Source of the DNA: JAJCZZ01 sp964569085
GTDB taxonomy: Bacteria; Gemmatimonadota; Gemmatimonadetes; Longimicrobiales; Gaopeijiaceae
Length of the DNA: 64,000 nucleotides
Direction: 5' to 3'
Assembly (NCBI GenBank): GCA_964569085.1
Contig: CAZMTA010000005.1
Coordinates: 1 to 64,000 of the forward strand
The notes beneath the pieces are model-generated. The model ran no database searches and was not told the origin of the DNA. It saw nothing but the letters and a program-made list of their open reading frames with translations. Positions 51,531 to 59,473 of this stretch are shown here, piece by piece. Both the position numbers and the translations under genes were made by a program. The first letter of the stretch is position 1; the number at the start of each line of letters is the position of its first letter.

Positions 51531-51959
51531 GTGGGCATCCTGAAGCACCTCTTCTTCTGGCCGGTCACGGGCCCGACCTACCTGGCCCGGTTCTCCATGG
51601 AGAAGGTCCAGGGCGTGGTGAAGGAGCAGCTCACCGACGTGGGCCGCGTGAAGGAGGAGCTCCTCGACCTCCAGCTCCGCTACGAGCTGGGCGACGTGGA
51701 CGAGGAGGAGTACGTGGCCGAGGAGACCCGCCTCATGGAGCAGCTCCGCGAGGTCCGACGCTGGCGCGAGGAATTCGGGATGGGCACCCGGGGCGGCGTG
51801 GTCCAGATGGCTTCGGCCCCCGAGCCCTCGGGCGACGGCGACGACGACGAGGAGCCCCGGGCGGCCACGGGCGGGGCCAGCCTCGAGATCACGCTGGATT
51901 GGGACGAGGACGAGGACGAAGACGACGGGGGCGGGGGCGCCGAGCCGGACTCGCGGTGA
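51531..51959 (+). CDS. gvpG: Gas vesicle protein GvpG with long acidic C-terminal tail
   Basis: The 142-residue protein starts at a GTG and has the GvpG core over residues 1-85 (LKHLFFWPVTGPTYLARFSM, then VKEELLDLQLRYELGDVDEEEY, EETRLMEQLREVRRW). GvpG is normally about 80-90 residues; here a tail of about 55 residues rich in Asp/Glu (DGDDDEEP, DWDEDEDEDD) is added. The tail could bind a basic partner or cation. The stop overlaps the ATPase GTG start by 4 nt (GTGA). Confidence 0.93.
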   Translation: MGILKHLFFWPVTGPTYLARFSMEKVQGVVKEQLTDVGRVKEELLDLQLRYELGDVDEEEYVAEETRLMEQLREVRRWREEFGMGTRGGVVQMASAPEPSGDGDDDEEPRAATGGASLEITLDWDEDEDEDDGGGGAEPDSR

Positions 51960-53707
51960 GCGCGCTGGACGCGCTGGCGGAGCTGGACCACCGCTTCGTC
52001 TTCGTGGTCGGGAAGGGCGGCGTCGGGAAGACCACCACCGCGGGGGCCGTGGCGCTGGCGGCGGCCGACGCCGGGACGGACACCCTCCTCCTCTCCACCG
52101 ACCCCGCCCACTCCCTGGGCGATCTCTTCGAGGCCGGTCCGGCCTCCGGCGACGCGACGCCGGCTCCCTGCCAGCCCCGGCTGCACCTCCGGGAGCTCGA
52201 CGCCCCCGCCTACGTCGACGGCTGGATCGAGCGGTTCCGCGAGCCCGTGCGGGATCTCTTCGATCGGGGGACCTACCTCGACGGCGAGGACGTGGACCCC
52301 TTCCTCGACCTGGCGCTCCCGGGCATCGACGAGGTGGCGGCGATCCTCTTCCTCGCCGAGACCGCTTCCGACGGGCGCTACGGCCGGGTGGTGGTGGACA
52401 CCGCCCCCACGGGCCACACGCTCCGGCTCCTGGAGGCCCACGAGGTGGTGGACTCCTGGGCCGAGGCCTTCCGGGCGATGGCGGAGAAGGTCCACGCCGT
52501 CTCCCGGGCGCTGGTCGGGCGGGACGCCCGGGTGGAGGCCGAGGAGCTGGTGGCCGAGCTGGGGGAGCGGGTGGCGCGCTTCCGGGACGAGGTGGTGGGG
52601 CGGGCCGCCGCGGTGGTCGTGACCCGCGCCGGCTCCGTCGTGGAGGCGGAGACCCGACGCCTGGAGGAGGGGCTGGAGGCGCGGGGCTTCCGGCACGTCG
52701 TCCGGGTGCGGGTGGGCGAACGGTCGACGGAGGCGGCGGCCGACGAGCTCGCGGTGCCGCTCCGGGCCGGCCTCCAGGGATGCGAGGCCCTCCGGGGCTG
52801 GGGCGACGCCGAGGACGACGGCGCGGCGGCCGGCGCGGCCCAGGGGTCCGGGGATCCGGCGCTCCCCCGACTCCGCGGCTCCGGGCCCCGGCTCCTCTTC
52901 TTCGTGGGGAAGGGCGGGGTGGGGAAGTCCACCTGCGCCGCGGCGTGGGCGCTGGCGCTGGCCGAGGACGAGCCGGTGACGCTGGTGGGGGTGGACCCCG
53001 CGGGATCGCTCGAAGACGTCCTGGGCGGGGCAGAGGTGGACGGGCTGCGGGTGCACCAGGTCGACGCCGACGGAGCGTTCGGCGCGTTCCGGGAGCGCTA
53101 CCGGGCCAGCGTCTCCGAAGCCTTCCACCGGCTGGCGGGCGGCGCGGAGCTGGACCACCGGGTCGTGGCGTCGCTCCTGGAGCTGGCCCCGCCGGGCCTG
53201 GACGAGATCTTCGCGGTGACCGCCCTCATGGAGGAGCTCGAGGGGGACGCCCGGGTGGTCGTGGACACGGCGCCCACGGGCCACCTGCTCCGTCTCCTGG
53301 CCATGCCGGACACGGGGCTGGGGTGGACCCGGGAGCTCATGCGCATCCTCCTGAAGTACCGGGCCGTCCTGGAGCTTGACGCCTTCGCCGAGCGGCTCCT
53401 AGTGTTCGCCCGGAGGCTCAAGGCGTTCCGGGAGGAGCTGGCCGACCCGGCGCGCGCCGGGGCGGTGGTGGTCCGCCAGCCGGGCCCGCTGGTGGCCGCC
53501 GAGTCCGGGCGACTGGTGGAGGGGCTGGCCCGGGCCGGGCTCTCCCTGCACGCCGTGCTCGACAACCGGGCCGGCGGCGCGCCGGAGCCCGACGCCGGGG
53601 GCCGGACGGACGGAGCCCTCCGGATCACGGCCCCGGCGCTGGACGAGCCCCCGGTGGGGCCCGACGCCCTCCGCACCTTCCTTTCACGCTGGCGTGTGAG
53701 CCCATGA
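51956..53707 (+). CDS. Double-headed ArsA/Get3-like ATPase inside the gas vesicle cluster
   Basis: This 583-residue protein fuses two ArsA/Get3-type ATPase halves (about 1-290 and 310-583). Each has a deviant Walker A with signature Lys: GKGGVGKTT at 19-27 and GKGGVGKST at 318-326, and each has DTAPTGHxLRLL. The first half also has STDPAHSLGDLF (switch I-like), which is altered to VDPAGSLEDVL in the second. The metal-binding cysteines of ArsA and the CxxC of Get3 are missing, and no ars gene is nearby. The start is a GTG overlapping the gvpG stop (GTGA). It is likely an assembly or targeting ATPase for Gvp proteins, replacing or complementing GvpN, which is absent. Confidence 0.88.
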   Translation: MSALDALAELDHRFVFVVGKGGVGKTTTAGAVALAAADAGTDTLLLSTDPAHSLGDLFEAGPASGDATPAPCQPRLHLRELDAPAYVDGWIERFREPVRDLFDRGTYLDGEDVDPFLDLALPGIDEVAAILFLAETASDGRYGRVVVDTAPTGHTLRLLEAHEVVDSWAEAFRAMAEKVHAVSRALVGRDARVEAEELVAELGERVARFRDEVVGRAAAVVVTRAGSVVEAETRRLEEGLEARGFRHVVRVRVGERSTEAAADELAVPLRAGLQGCEALRGWGDAEDDGAAAGAAQGSGDPALPRLRGSGPRLLFFVGKGGVGKSTCAAAWALALAEDEPVTLVGVDPAGSLEDVLGGAEVDGLRVHQVDADGAFGAFRERYRASVSEAFHRLAGGAELDHRVVASLLELAPPGLDEIFAVTALMEELEGDARVVVDTAPTGHLLRLLAMPDTGLGWTRELMRILLKYRAVLELDAFAERLLVFARRLKAFREELADPARAGAVVVRQPGPLVAAESGRLVEGLARAGLSLHAVLDNRAGGAPEPDAGGRTDGALRITAPALDEPPVGPDALRTFLSRWRVSP

Positions 53708-54510
53708 CGGAGCACCACCTCTACCTTTACGGATTCGTGGCTCCCGCGCACGCCTGGGGAGACGACGCCCTTCCCGCGGGCGTGGCCGACGCCGGGGTGG
53801 AGCGCGTCCAGGTCGGCTCCCTGGAGGCCGTGGTCTCCCGGGTCCCCTCCGACCGGTTCGACGCGGCCGCGCTGGAGGAGGCGATCCACGACCTGGAGTG
53901 GGTCAAGGCGCTGGGCGCCGCCCACGAGGCGGTGGTGACCTGGCACGTGGACCGGGGCGACATCCTCCCCGCCCGGCTCCTCACCCTCTACTCGGACGAG
54001 TCGGCGCTCCGGGACGCCGTGGCCGAGCGGGGCGACGAGCTCGCCGACGAGCTGCGCGACCTCGCCGGGCTCCGGGAGTGGGACCTGAAGGTCACCTACG
54101 ACGCGGCCCACCTCCGCCGGGAGCTGGGGCGGGTGTCCGACGCGGTGGCCTCCATGGACGCCGAGCTGGCCGAGGCGGGGCCGGGCCGCCGCTTCCTCCT
54201 GGAGAAGAAGCGGGACAAGCTCGTCCGCTCCGAGACGACCCGGACGGCCCGGGCCCTGGCCCGGGAGGCGCTGGAGGCGGCCGCCGGGGCGGCCCGGGAG
54301 CACCGGGTCCTCGCCCAGCCCCGCTCCGTGGAGGAAGGCTCGCCGGTGGCGCTGTCCGCGGCCCTCCTGGTCCCGAGGGAGGCGGAGGACGCGCTGCGGG
54401 CGGCCCTGACCCCCCAGGCGGAGCGGCTGGCCGAGCTCGGGATGGCGGTGGAGCTCTCGGGGCCCTGGGCGCCCTACCGATTCGTGTCCGGCGACGAGGA
54501 GCAGGCGTGA
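53704..54510 (+). CDS. gvpL: Gas vesicle protein GvpF/GvpL (second copy, GvpL position)
   Basis: This 268-residue protein has the family features: HLYLYGFV at the N-terminus, ALGAAHEAVVTWHVDRGDILPARLLTLY, WDLKVTYDAAHLRREL, long helices and a C-terminus LSGPWAPYRFV. It starts within the ATPase stop (ATGA overlap). It probably acts in wall assembly as GvpL. Confidence 0.92.
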   Translation: MTEHHLYLYGFVAPAHAWGDDALPAGVADAGVERVQVGSLEAVVSRVPSDRFDAAALEEAIHDLEWVKALGAAHEAVVTWHVDRGDILPARLLTLYSDESALRDAVAERGDELADELRDLAGLREWDLKVTYDAAHLRRELGRVSDAVASMDAELAEAGPGRRFLLEKKRDKLVRSETTRTARALAREALEAAAGAAREHRVLAQPRSVEEGSPVALSAALLVPREAEDALRAALTPQAERLAELGMAVELSGPWAPYRFVSGDEEQA

Positions 54511-54776
54511 GCGACGACGAGCTCGGCACCGAGGTCCACACCCTGGGGGACGCGTCGGACGAGGAGGTGGCCCTCGTGGACCTGGTGAACCGGATCCTCG
54601 ATCGGGGCGTGGTGGTGAGCGGGGACGTGCTGATCTCCGTGGCGGGCGTGGACCTCATCGAGCTCGGCCTCCACCTCTACGTGGCCTCGGCGGAGGTGGC
54701 CGCGGCGCCCCGGGGCACCATGCGCCGGGACCTCCCCTCGGGATCCGGGGACGGGCCCGACGGGACCGCCTCGTGA
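54507..54776 (+). CDS. gvpS: Small GvpA-related protein, GvpS/GvpM-like
   Basis: This 89-residue GvpA/GvpJ-family protein has core VALVDLVNRILDRGVVVSGD then VLISVAGVDLIELGLHLYVAS, like GvpM/GvpS in its ISVAGVDLI strand. GvpS/M-type proteins are minor wall parts or nucleation factors. It starts at a GTG overlapping the gvpL stop and ends overlapping the next GTG. The GvpS versus GvpM choice rests on order (L-S before K). Confidence 0.85.
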   Translation: MSDDELGTEVHTLGDASDEEVALVDLVNRILDRGVVVSGDVLISVAGVDLIELGLHLYVASAEVAAAPRGTMRRDLPSGSGDGPDGTAS

Positions 54777-55516
54777 GCCCTCTCTGGCTCTACGCCTTCA
54801 CCCGGCCGGACGCCCGCCCGGAGGCCGGCCTGGCCGGCATCGGTGGGGCTCCGGTCGACACCGTGGACGAAGCGCGCATCCGCGCCTGGTGCTCCGAGAC
54901 GGTGGCGGTGGCGCCCGGGGACCGGGTCCGGGCCGTGGCGGCCCACCACCGGGTGGTCGAGTCGGCGTGGCGCGCCGCCTCGGCGTGCGTGCCCGCGCGG
55001 TTCGGCCAGCGACTGGCCGACGCGGAGGCCCTGCGGGCCGAGGTCGCCGCCCGGGCGGGCTCGCTGGAGCCGGCGCTGGACGCGGTGGCGGGGTGCGTGG
55101 AGATGGGGGTGCGGATCTTCTCCACCGGCGCCGCTCCCGCCTCCGGCGAGGAGGAGACGGAGCGGCCGGACGGGCCGGAGGACGCCGCGTCCGGGGCCGG
55201 ACCGGGGCGGGCCTACCTGCTCGCCCGGGCGCGTGTGGCGCGGAGCGCCCGGGCGCGTGAGGCCCGGGCCCACGCGCTCGCGAAGGAGGTGGGGGAGGCC
55301 GTGGTCCCATTCTTGCGGCAGAGCAGGGTGAACGTACCCCCACACGGCTCCGGAGATGTGGCCCTGGCTCACCTGGTTTCAGGCGGTTCCCTTGCAGCGT
55401 ATCGATCGGCGGTGCACGATTGGGCGCACGCCCGGTCCGGCGTCCGCGTGGTTGTGGAGGGGCCTTGGCCTCCCTACTCCTTCGCGGCGGTGGACGAAGG
55501 CGGTGGGCCGACGTGA
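54773..55516 (+). CDS. Third GvpF/GvpL family protein
   Basis: The 247-residue protein is a divergent GvpF/L: LWLYAFTRPDARPEAG start, VAAHHRVVESAWRAASACVPARFGQRL (like the family's central segment) and C-terminus VVVEGPWPPYSFAAV. It has an Ala/Glu/Gly-rich linker (about 120-150). It overlaps both neighbours by 4 nt. Three F/L copies in one cluster is more than the usual two. Confidence 0.87.
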   Translation: MSPLWLYAFTRPDARPEAGLAGIGGAPVDTVDEARIRAWCSETVAVAPGDRVRAVAAHHRVVESAWRAASACVPARFGQRLADAEALRAEVAARAGSLEPALDAVAGCVEMGVRIFSTGAAPASGEEETERPDGPEDAASGAGPGRAYLLARARVARSARAREARAHALAKEVGEAVVPFLRQSRVNVPPHGSGDVALAHLVSGGSLAAYRSAVHDWAHARSGVRVVVEGPWPPYSFAAVDEGGGPT

Positions 55517-55842
55517 CGGAGCGACCGTCCGAGGCCGAGAAGCTGGAAGCGGAGCTGCGCGAGCTCGCTCCGTCGTTGCCCCGGCGTCTGGAGGCCGACC
55601 CGGAGGACATCGAGTCCGGGGTGGCCACGCTCGTCCTGACGCTGGTCGAGTTCATCCGGCAGGTCCTGGAGCACCAGGCCATCCGGCGAATGGAAGGCGG
55701 AACGTTGGACGAGGAGGAGGTCGAGCGGCTTGGCCTCGCGCTCATGCGGTTGCAGGAACGCCTCGAGGAGATCAAGCAGGTCTTCGGGGTGGAGGACGAG
55801 GATCTCCAGGTCGATCTGGGGCCCCTCGGGAAGCTGCTCTAG
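55513..55842 (+). CDS. gvpK: Gas vesicle protein GvpK
   Basis: The 109-residue protein matches GvpK: LAPSLPRRLEADPEDIESGVATLVLTLVEFIRQVLEHQAIRRMEGGTL and LGLALMRLQERLEEIKQVFG. GvpK is a required assembly protein. It starts at GTG 55513 inside the stop of the previous gene. It is followed 21 nt later by gvpJ. Confidence 0.94.
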   Translation: MTERPSEAEKLEAELRELAPSLPRRLEADPEDIESGVATLVLTLVEFIRQVLEHQAIRRMEGGTLDEEEVERLGLALMRLQERLEEIKQVFGVEDEDLQVDLGPLGKLL

Positions 55843-55863
55843 ACAACGACGATCGGAGAATTC

Positions 55864-56208
55864 GTGAGCCATCCCCAACCGCTGGGCCCAGGCCGCTCCC
55901 AGGGGCTCGTCGACGTGCTCGACCGGATCCTGGACAAGGGCCTGGTCATCGCCGGCGACATCCGCGTGAAGCTCGCCGACGTGGAGCTTCTCACCATCCA
56001 GGTCCGCCTCCTCGTCTGCTCCGTGGACAAGGCCGCCGAGATCGGCATGGACTGGTGGCGCACGGACCCGCGGCTCAGCACTTCGGCGCAGGAGCCCACG
56101 CACCAGCTCGCGGACGCCATGGAGCGTCTGACCGAGCGTCTGGACGCTCTGGAGTCCCGGGAGCGGCAGAGGGAGCTCCGCGCTTCCGCGGAGGACCCGG
56201 AGTCATGA
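55864..56208 (+). CDS. gvpJ: Gas vesicle protein GvpJ
   Basis: The 114-residue protein has the GvpA-like core (LVDVLDRILDKGLVIAGD, VELLTIQVRLLVCSVDKA) and the GvpJ-specific AEIGMDWWRTDPRLS, followed by a coiled coil (ADAMERLTERLDALESRE). This agrees with bacterial GvpJ as remembered from B. megaterium. GvpJ is a minor wall or nucleation protein. It starts at a GTG. Confidence 0.92.
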   Translation: MSHPQPLGPGRSQGLVDVLDRILDKGLVIAGDIRVKLADVELLTIQVRLLVCSVDKAAEIGMDWWRTDPRLSTSAQEPTHQLADAMERLTERLDALESRERQRELRASAEDPES

Positions 56209-56257
56209 TCGAAGCCACGCTCCATCCCCCCACCGAACGGAATCAATAGGAGACACG

Positions 56258-56563
56258 ATGGCAGTCGAACGCTCGCCTGCAGGCGGAAGTCTCATCGATG
56301 TCCTGGACCGAGTCCTGGACAAGGGAATCGTCATCGACGCGTACGTCCGCGTCTCGCTGGTCGGTATCGACCTGGTGAGCGTCGAGGCACGCGTGGTGGT
56401 CGCTTCCGTCGACACCTACCTGAAGTACGCCGAGACCATCGGCGTCACCGGCATGGCCTCGCGGCCCAGCCTGCCCAGCGGCACCGGGCCGGACACCGAG
56501 ATGGACAAGATGCGGGCGGAGAACGAGGAGCTCCGTCGCCGGCTGGAGGAAGCGGGGGGCTGA
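56258..56563 (+). CDS. gvpA: Main gas vesicle wall protein GvpA with C-terminal extension
   Basis: This 101-residue protein has the canonical GvpA rib protein sequence: SLIDVLDRVLDKGIVIDAYVRVSLVG, IDLVSVEARVVVASVDTYLKYAETIG. Typical GvpA is about 70-90 residues; here an extra C-terminal stretch (MRAENEELRRRLEEAGG) may form a helix. Its Shine-Dalgarno TAGGAG is the strongest in the cluster, as expected for an abundant protein. It is the last gvp gene, single copy, and no promoter of its own was seen in the 49-bp gap. Confidence 0.96.
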   Translation: MAVERSPAGGSLIDVLDRVLDKGIVIDAYVRVSLVGIDLVSVEARVVVASVDTYLKYAETIGVTGMASRPSLPSGTGPDTEMDKMRAENEELRRRLEEAGG

Positions 56564-56576
56564 TCCCTCCTGACCC

Positions 56577-58745
56577 ATGTCGGCCGGTCTCCCCGAACCC
56601 GAGAACAAGGAGGCGATCGGGCTGCTCAGGCGTCTCGTGCTCGCCACGGACGCCCCGGGGGCCTGTCAGCGTCTCCTCGGACACCTCCTGCGCACCACCC
56701 CCGCCGAGCGGGCACTCGTCCTCGTGCGCCACGAAGGACGGCTGCACGTGGAGGGGGTGGGGTTCGAGCCGGAGGTCCTGAAGCAGGCGGCTCGCGAGCA
56801 CGAGCCGACCCGGGTCTGGCTGGAGGAGGCGGTCGACGGCGGCGCGCCGCGGAGCGTGGGGCCCGGGGAAGCCCCCGGGGAGCTCGGCGAGGGGCCCTAC
56901 GCCCTGGTGCCGTTCCCCGGCCCCGGCGGGGTTCCGTCGGGCTGCGTCCTGGTCGAGGGCGCCGACGACGAGATCGGGGGCCTCTCGGGGTGGATCGATC
57001 TCATGGGGCCTCTCCTGGTCCGGGTCCACGCCACCGACGTGGTGAAGGAGCGGGTCCGCCGGATGGAGGGTCGCGACGCGATCCTCTCGGCCGTGGTCGA
57101 GACCCTGGCCGACCCGGTGGTCCTCACCGACCACAACAACGACTTCGTCTACGCCAACCAGCGGGCGGAGAACCTCTTCGCGACCCATCCCCAGGACAGC
57201 GAGGGCCGGCGGAGGGCGGTGCAGGTCAACGACCTCCTCTTCTCCTCGTTCCTGACCCAGGCGGTCATCAGCCAGGAGGCCACGCCTCGTGAGCTGAACC
57301 TGGTGGACCCGGCGGACGGGTCCGACCTCCTCTTCGAGGTCATGAGCGTGCCCATGCCCCAGGGCATCCAGGAAGAGGGGGCCACGATCTCGGTGCTCCG
57401 GGACATCACGGACCTGAAGCAGGCGGTCTCCGAGCTGGAGATCCAGTTCAACCGGTCCCGCGTGGCGGAGCAGGCGGCGCGGCGGGAGTCGGACCGCCTC
57501 AACGTCATCATCGGGAGCGCCGGGGAGCCCATCCTGGTGACGGACAGCGAGTCCAAGATCATCCTCATGAACCAGGAGGCCGAGCGCCTCTTCGAGGACG
57601 GGTCGGAGGCCGACCACGCGCGGAAGAGGAACGCCCGGGCCGTGCGCGCCAACGACACCCAGTTCACCACCTTCATCTCCGACTTCCTCCTCCAGGACGT
57701 GGACCGCCGTGAGGAGGACCTGGTCCTCGCGGATCCCGAGAGCGGAGACGACCTTCCCGTGGAGGTCATCAGCACGAAGATCCGGACCCACCGCGGTGAG
57801 GTGAGCGCCATCGTGAGCGTGGTCCGCGACCGGACCCAGCTCGTCGAGAACGAGCGGCTGGCGTGGGAGCTCCGGAAGCTGAACGAGGGGCTGGAGGAGC
57901 GGGTGCGGCAGGCCACGGCGGAGCTGGAGGAGCGCAACCGCCAGCTCGAGTGGCAGAGCCGGGAGCTCGAGAAGGCGTCCCGCCTCAAGAGCGAGTTCCT
58001 GGCCAGCATGAGCCACGAGGTGCGCACGCCCATCAACGCCATGATCGGCTACACGGCGCTGGTCCAGGAGGAGATCCACGGCCCCCTGACCGACGGCCAG
58101 CGCGACGCCCTCAACAAGGTGGATGCCGCGTCCAAGCATCTTCTGGCGCTCATCAACGACATCCTCGATCTCTCCAAGATCGAGGCGGGGCGCATGTCGC
58201 TGGAGCTGGAGGAGGTCGACCTCCCTCCCGTCGTCCAGGACATCTGCCAGACCATCGAGCCCATGGTCCAGGAGAAGGGGCTGGAGCTGACCGTCGACCT
58301 CGCCGACGACATCCCGGTCCTCCGCACGGACCGGACGCGCCTCAAGCAGGTCCTGCTGAACCTCCTCTCCAACGCCGTGAAGTTCACCGACGAGGGGAGC
58401 GTGGCCCTCCGGCTCCACCTCACCTCGTCCGGAGACCGGCTGCGCATCGAGGTGGAGGACACGGGCATCGGGATGGCCGAGGAGCACCTGGCGGACATCT
58501 TCGACGACTTCCGCCAGGTGGACCAGTCGTCCACCCGGCGCTTCGGCGGGACCGGCCTGGGCCTCTCCATCACCCGGAAGCTCGTTCGCCTCATGCAGGG
58601 GGACATCGACGTGGAGAGCGAGCCCGGAGAGGGATCCACCTTCTCGGTGGAGTTCCCCGTGCGCATCGAGCAGCCCGGCGAGCTGGAGCCCTTCGGCGTC
58701 GAGAGCGCGTCGGTCCCCGAAGGCGCGGAGCACGCCGGAAGCTGA
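56577..58745 (+). CDS. Soluble GAF-PAS-PAS sensor histidine kinase at the end of the gas vesicle cluster
   Basis: The 722-residue kinase has a GAF-like domain (about 15-160), a PAS domain (about 170-280), a second PAS domain (about 300-420; ILVTDSESKIILMNQEAERLF), a coiled coil, the HisKA helix with H480 (SMSHEVRTPIN) and an ATPase domain (N box LLNLLSNAVKF, DTGIGMA, GGTGLGLSI). No transmembrane segment. It starts 14 nt after gvpA, so it should be on the same mRNA. It likely senses an internal signal and may feed the receiver at 50228 to time gas vesicle formation. Confidence 0.9.
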   Translation: MSAGLPEPENKEAIGLLRRLVLATDAPGACQRLLGHLLRTTPAERALVLVRHEGRLHVEGVGFEPEVLKQAAREHEPTRVWLEEAVDGGAPRSVGPGEAPGELGEGPYALVPFPGPGGVPSGCVLVEGADDEIGGLSGWIDLMGPLLVRVHATDVVKERVRRMEGRDAILSAVVETLADPVVLTDHNNDFVYANQRAENLFATHPQDSEGRRRAVQVNDLLFSSFLTQAVISQEATPRELNLVDPADGSDLLFEVMSVPMPQGIQEEGATISVLRDITDLKQAVSELEIQFNRSRVAEQAARRESDRLNVIIGSAGEPILVTDSESKIILMNQEAERLFEDGSEADHARKRNARAVRANDTQFTTFISDFLLQDVDRREEDLVLADPESGDDLPVEVISTKIRTHRGEVSAIVSVVRDRTQLVENERLAWELRKLNEGLEERVRQATAELEERNRQLEWQSRELEKASRLKSEFLASMSHEVRTPINAMIGYTALVQEEIHGPLTDGQRDALNKVDAASKHLLALINDILDLSKIEAGRMSLELEEVDLPPVVQDICQTIEPMVQEKGLELTVDLADDIPVLRTDRTRLKQVLLNLLSNAVKFTDEGSVALRLHLTSSGDRLRIEVEDTGIGMAEEHLADIFDDFRQVDQSSTRRFGGTGLGLSITRKLVRLMQGDIDVESEPGEGSTFSVEFPVRIEQPGELEPFGVESASVPEGAEHAGS

Positions 58746-58748
58746 GGC

Positions 58749-59303
58749 TCACCGCCCTCCGGGGGCGGGACCGGCCACGGCGTTCCCGAAGGCCCGATCG
58801 ACCTCCTCCGGGTCCAGGGCCCCGCCCGCCTCGAACCACCAGGCCACGGTCGCCATGAAGGCGCCGGCCACGGCATGGGCCCGGGCCTCGCGGAGCCGGT
58901 CTTCGCCCCCTCCGTCCGGGAGCTCCCGGAGCACGACCTGGACCAGCAGGTCGTGGAAGCGGCGCGCGGCGCGCGGGCTCCCCGTGGGGCCGAAGAGCGC
59001 CCGGAACAGCCGCCGGTGGCCCGCGGCGTGGCGCAGGAGGGGCAGGGAGAACCGGAACCCGCTCCCGGGTGGAGGGGGCGCCTCGCCCGACGGCACCCGC
59101 CCGAGCTCCAGGAGCCAACGGTCGAAGCCGTCGAAGAGGAGGTCGTCCTTGGAGTCGAAGTGCGCGTAGAAGGTGGACCGGGCCACGTCGGCCCGCTCGG
59201 TCAGCTCCTGGACGGTGATGCGGCCGTACCCCTTCTCCCGGAGGAGGGCGAGGAGGGCCTCCTTCAGGCGGCGGCGGGTCCGGCGGACGCGACGGTCGGG
59301 CAC
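58749..59303 (-). CDS. TetR family transcriptional regulator
   Basis: The protein has the TetR helix-turn-helix (RVRRTRRRLKEALLALLREKGYGRIT, ELTERADVARSTFYAHFDSKDDL) and a helical ligand domain with DRWLLELGRVP and AVAGAFMATVAWWFEAGG. GTG at 59303 gives about 184 residues and the usual short lead before the first helix; a TTG in the same frame at 59408 would add 35 residues with no conserved features. No clear ribosome site marks either. The stop lies 3 nt beyond the kinase stop on the opposite strand. Confidence 0.85.
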   Translation of the reverse strand: MPDRRVRRTRRRLKEALLALLREKGYGRITVQELTERADVARSTFYAHFDSKDDLLFDGFDRWLLELGRVPSGEAPPPPGSGFRFSLPLLRHAAGHRRLFRALFGPTGSPRAARRFHDLLVQVVLRELPDGGGEDRLREARAHAVAGAFMATVAWWFEAGGALDPEEVDRAFGNAVAGPAPGGR

Positions 59304-59473
59304 GGGGGTGCGGGGCTCGGGGCGGCGGATCGGACGATTCCGGAGGGATGTCCGTTTCCGTACGGACGCGCCGGATCGTGGATGGTGCCCGCGCCGAAGG
59401 CGGGCCAACGTGGGGACGATACGCCGTTTCCGGACACCTGTCCACGAACGCCCCTTCGACTCCGGAGCCGCCC

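Noticed and set aside
51956..53707. Reading the double ATPase as an arsenite pump subunit
   Set aside because: ArsA metal-binding cysteines are absent, no arsB, arsR or arsC lies nearby, and both ends overlap gas vesicle genes by 4 nt.
56209..56257. A separate promoter for gvpA
   Set aside because: The 49-bp gap is slightly A+T-richer but shows no -35/-10 pair or sigma-54 element, only a strong ribosome site.
50228..58745. GvpN, GvpO, GvpC or further GvpA copies
   Set aside because: I looked through all frames of this region and saw none; absence is limited to this window.
59304..59408. Longer TetR start at TTG 59408
   Set aside because: The extra 35 residues are Arg/Pro-rich without conserved features, and the family start fits 59303 better, though this remains uncertain.
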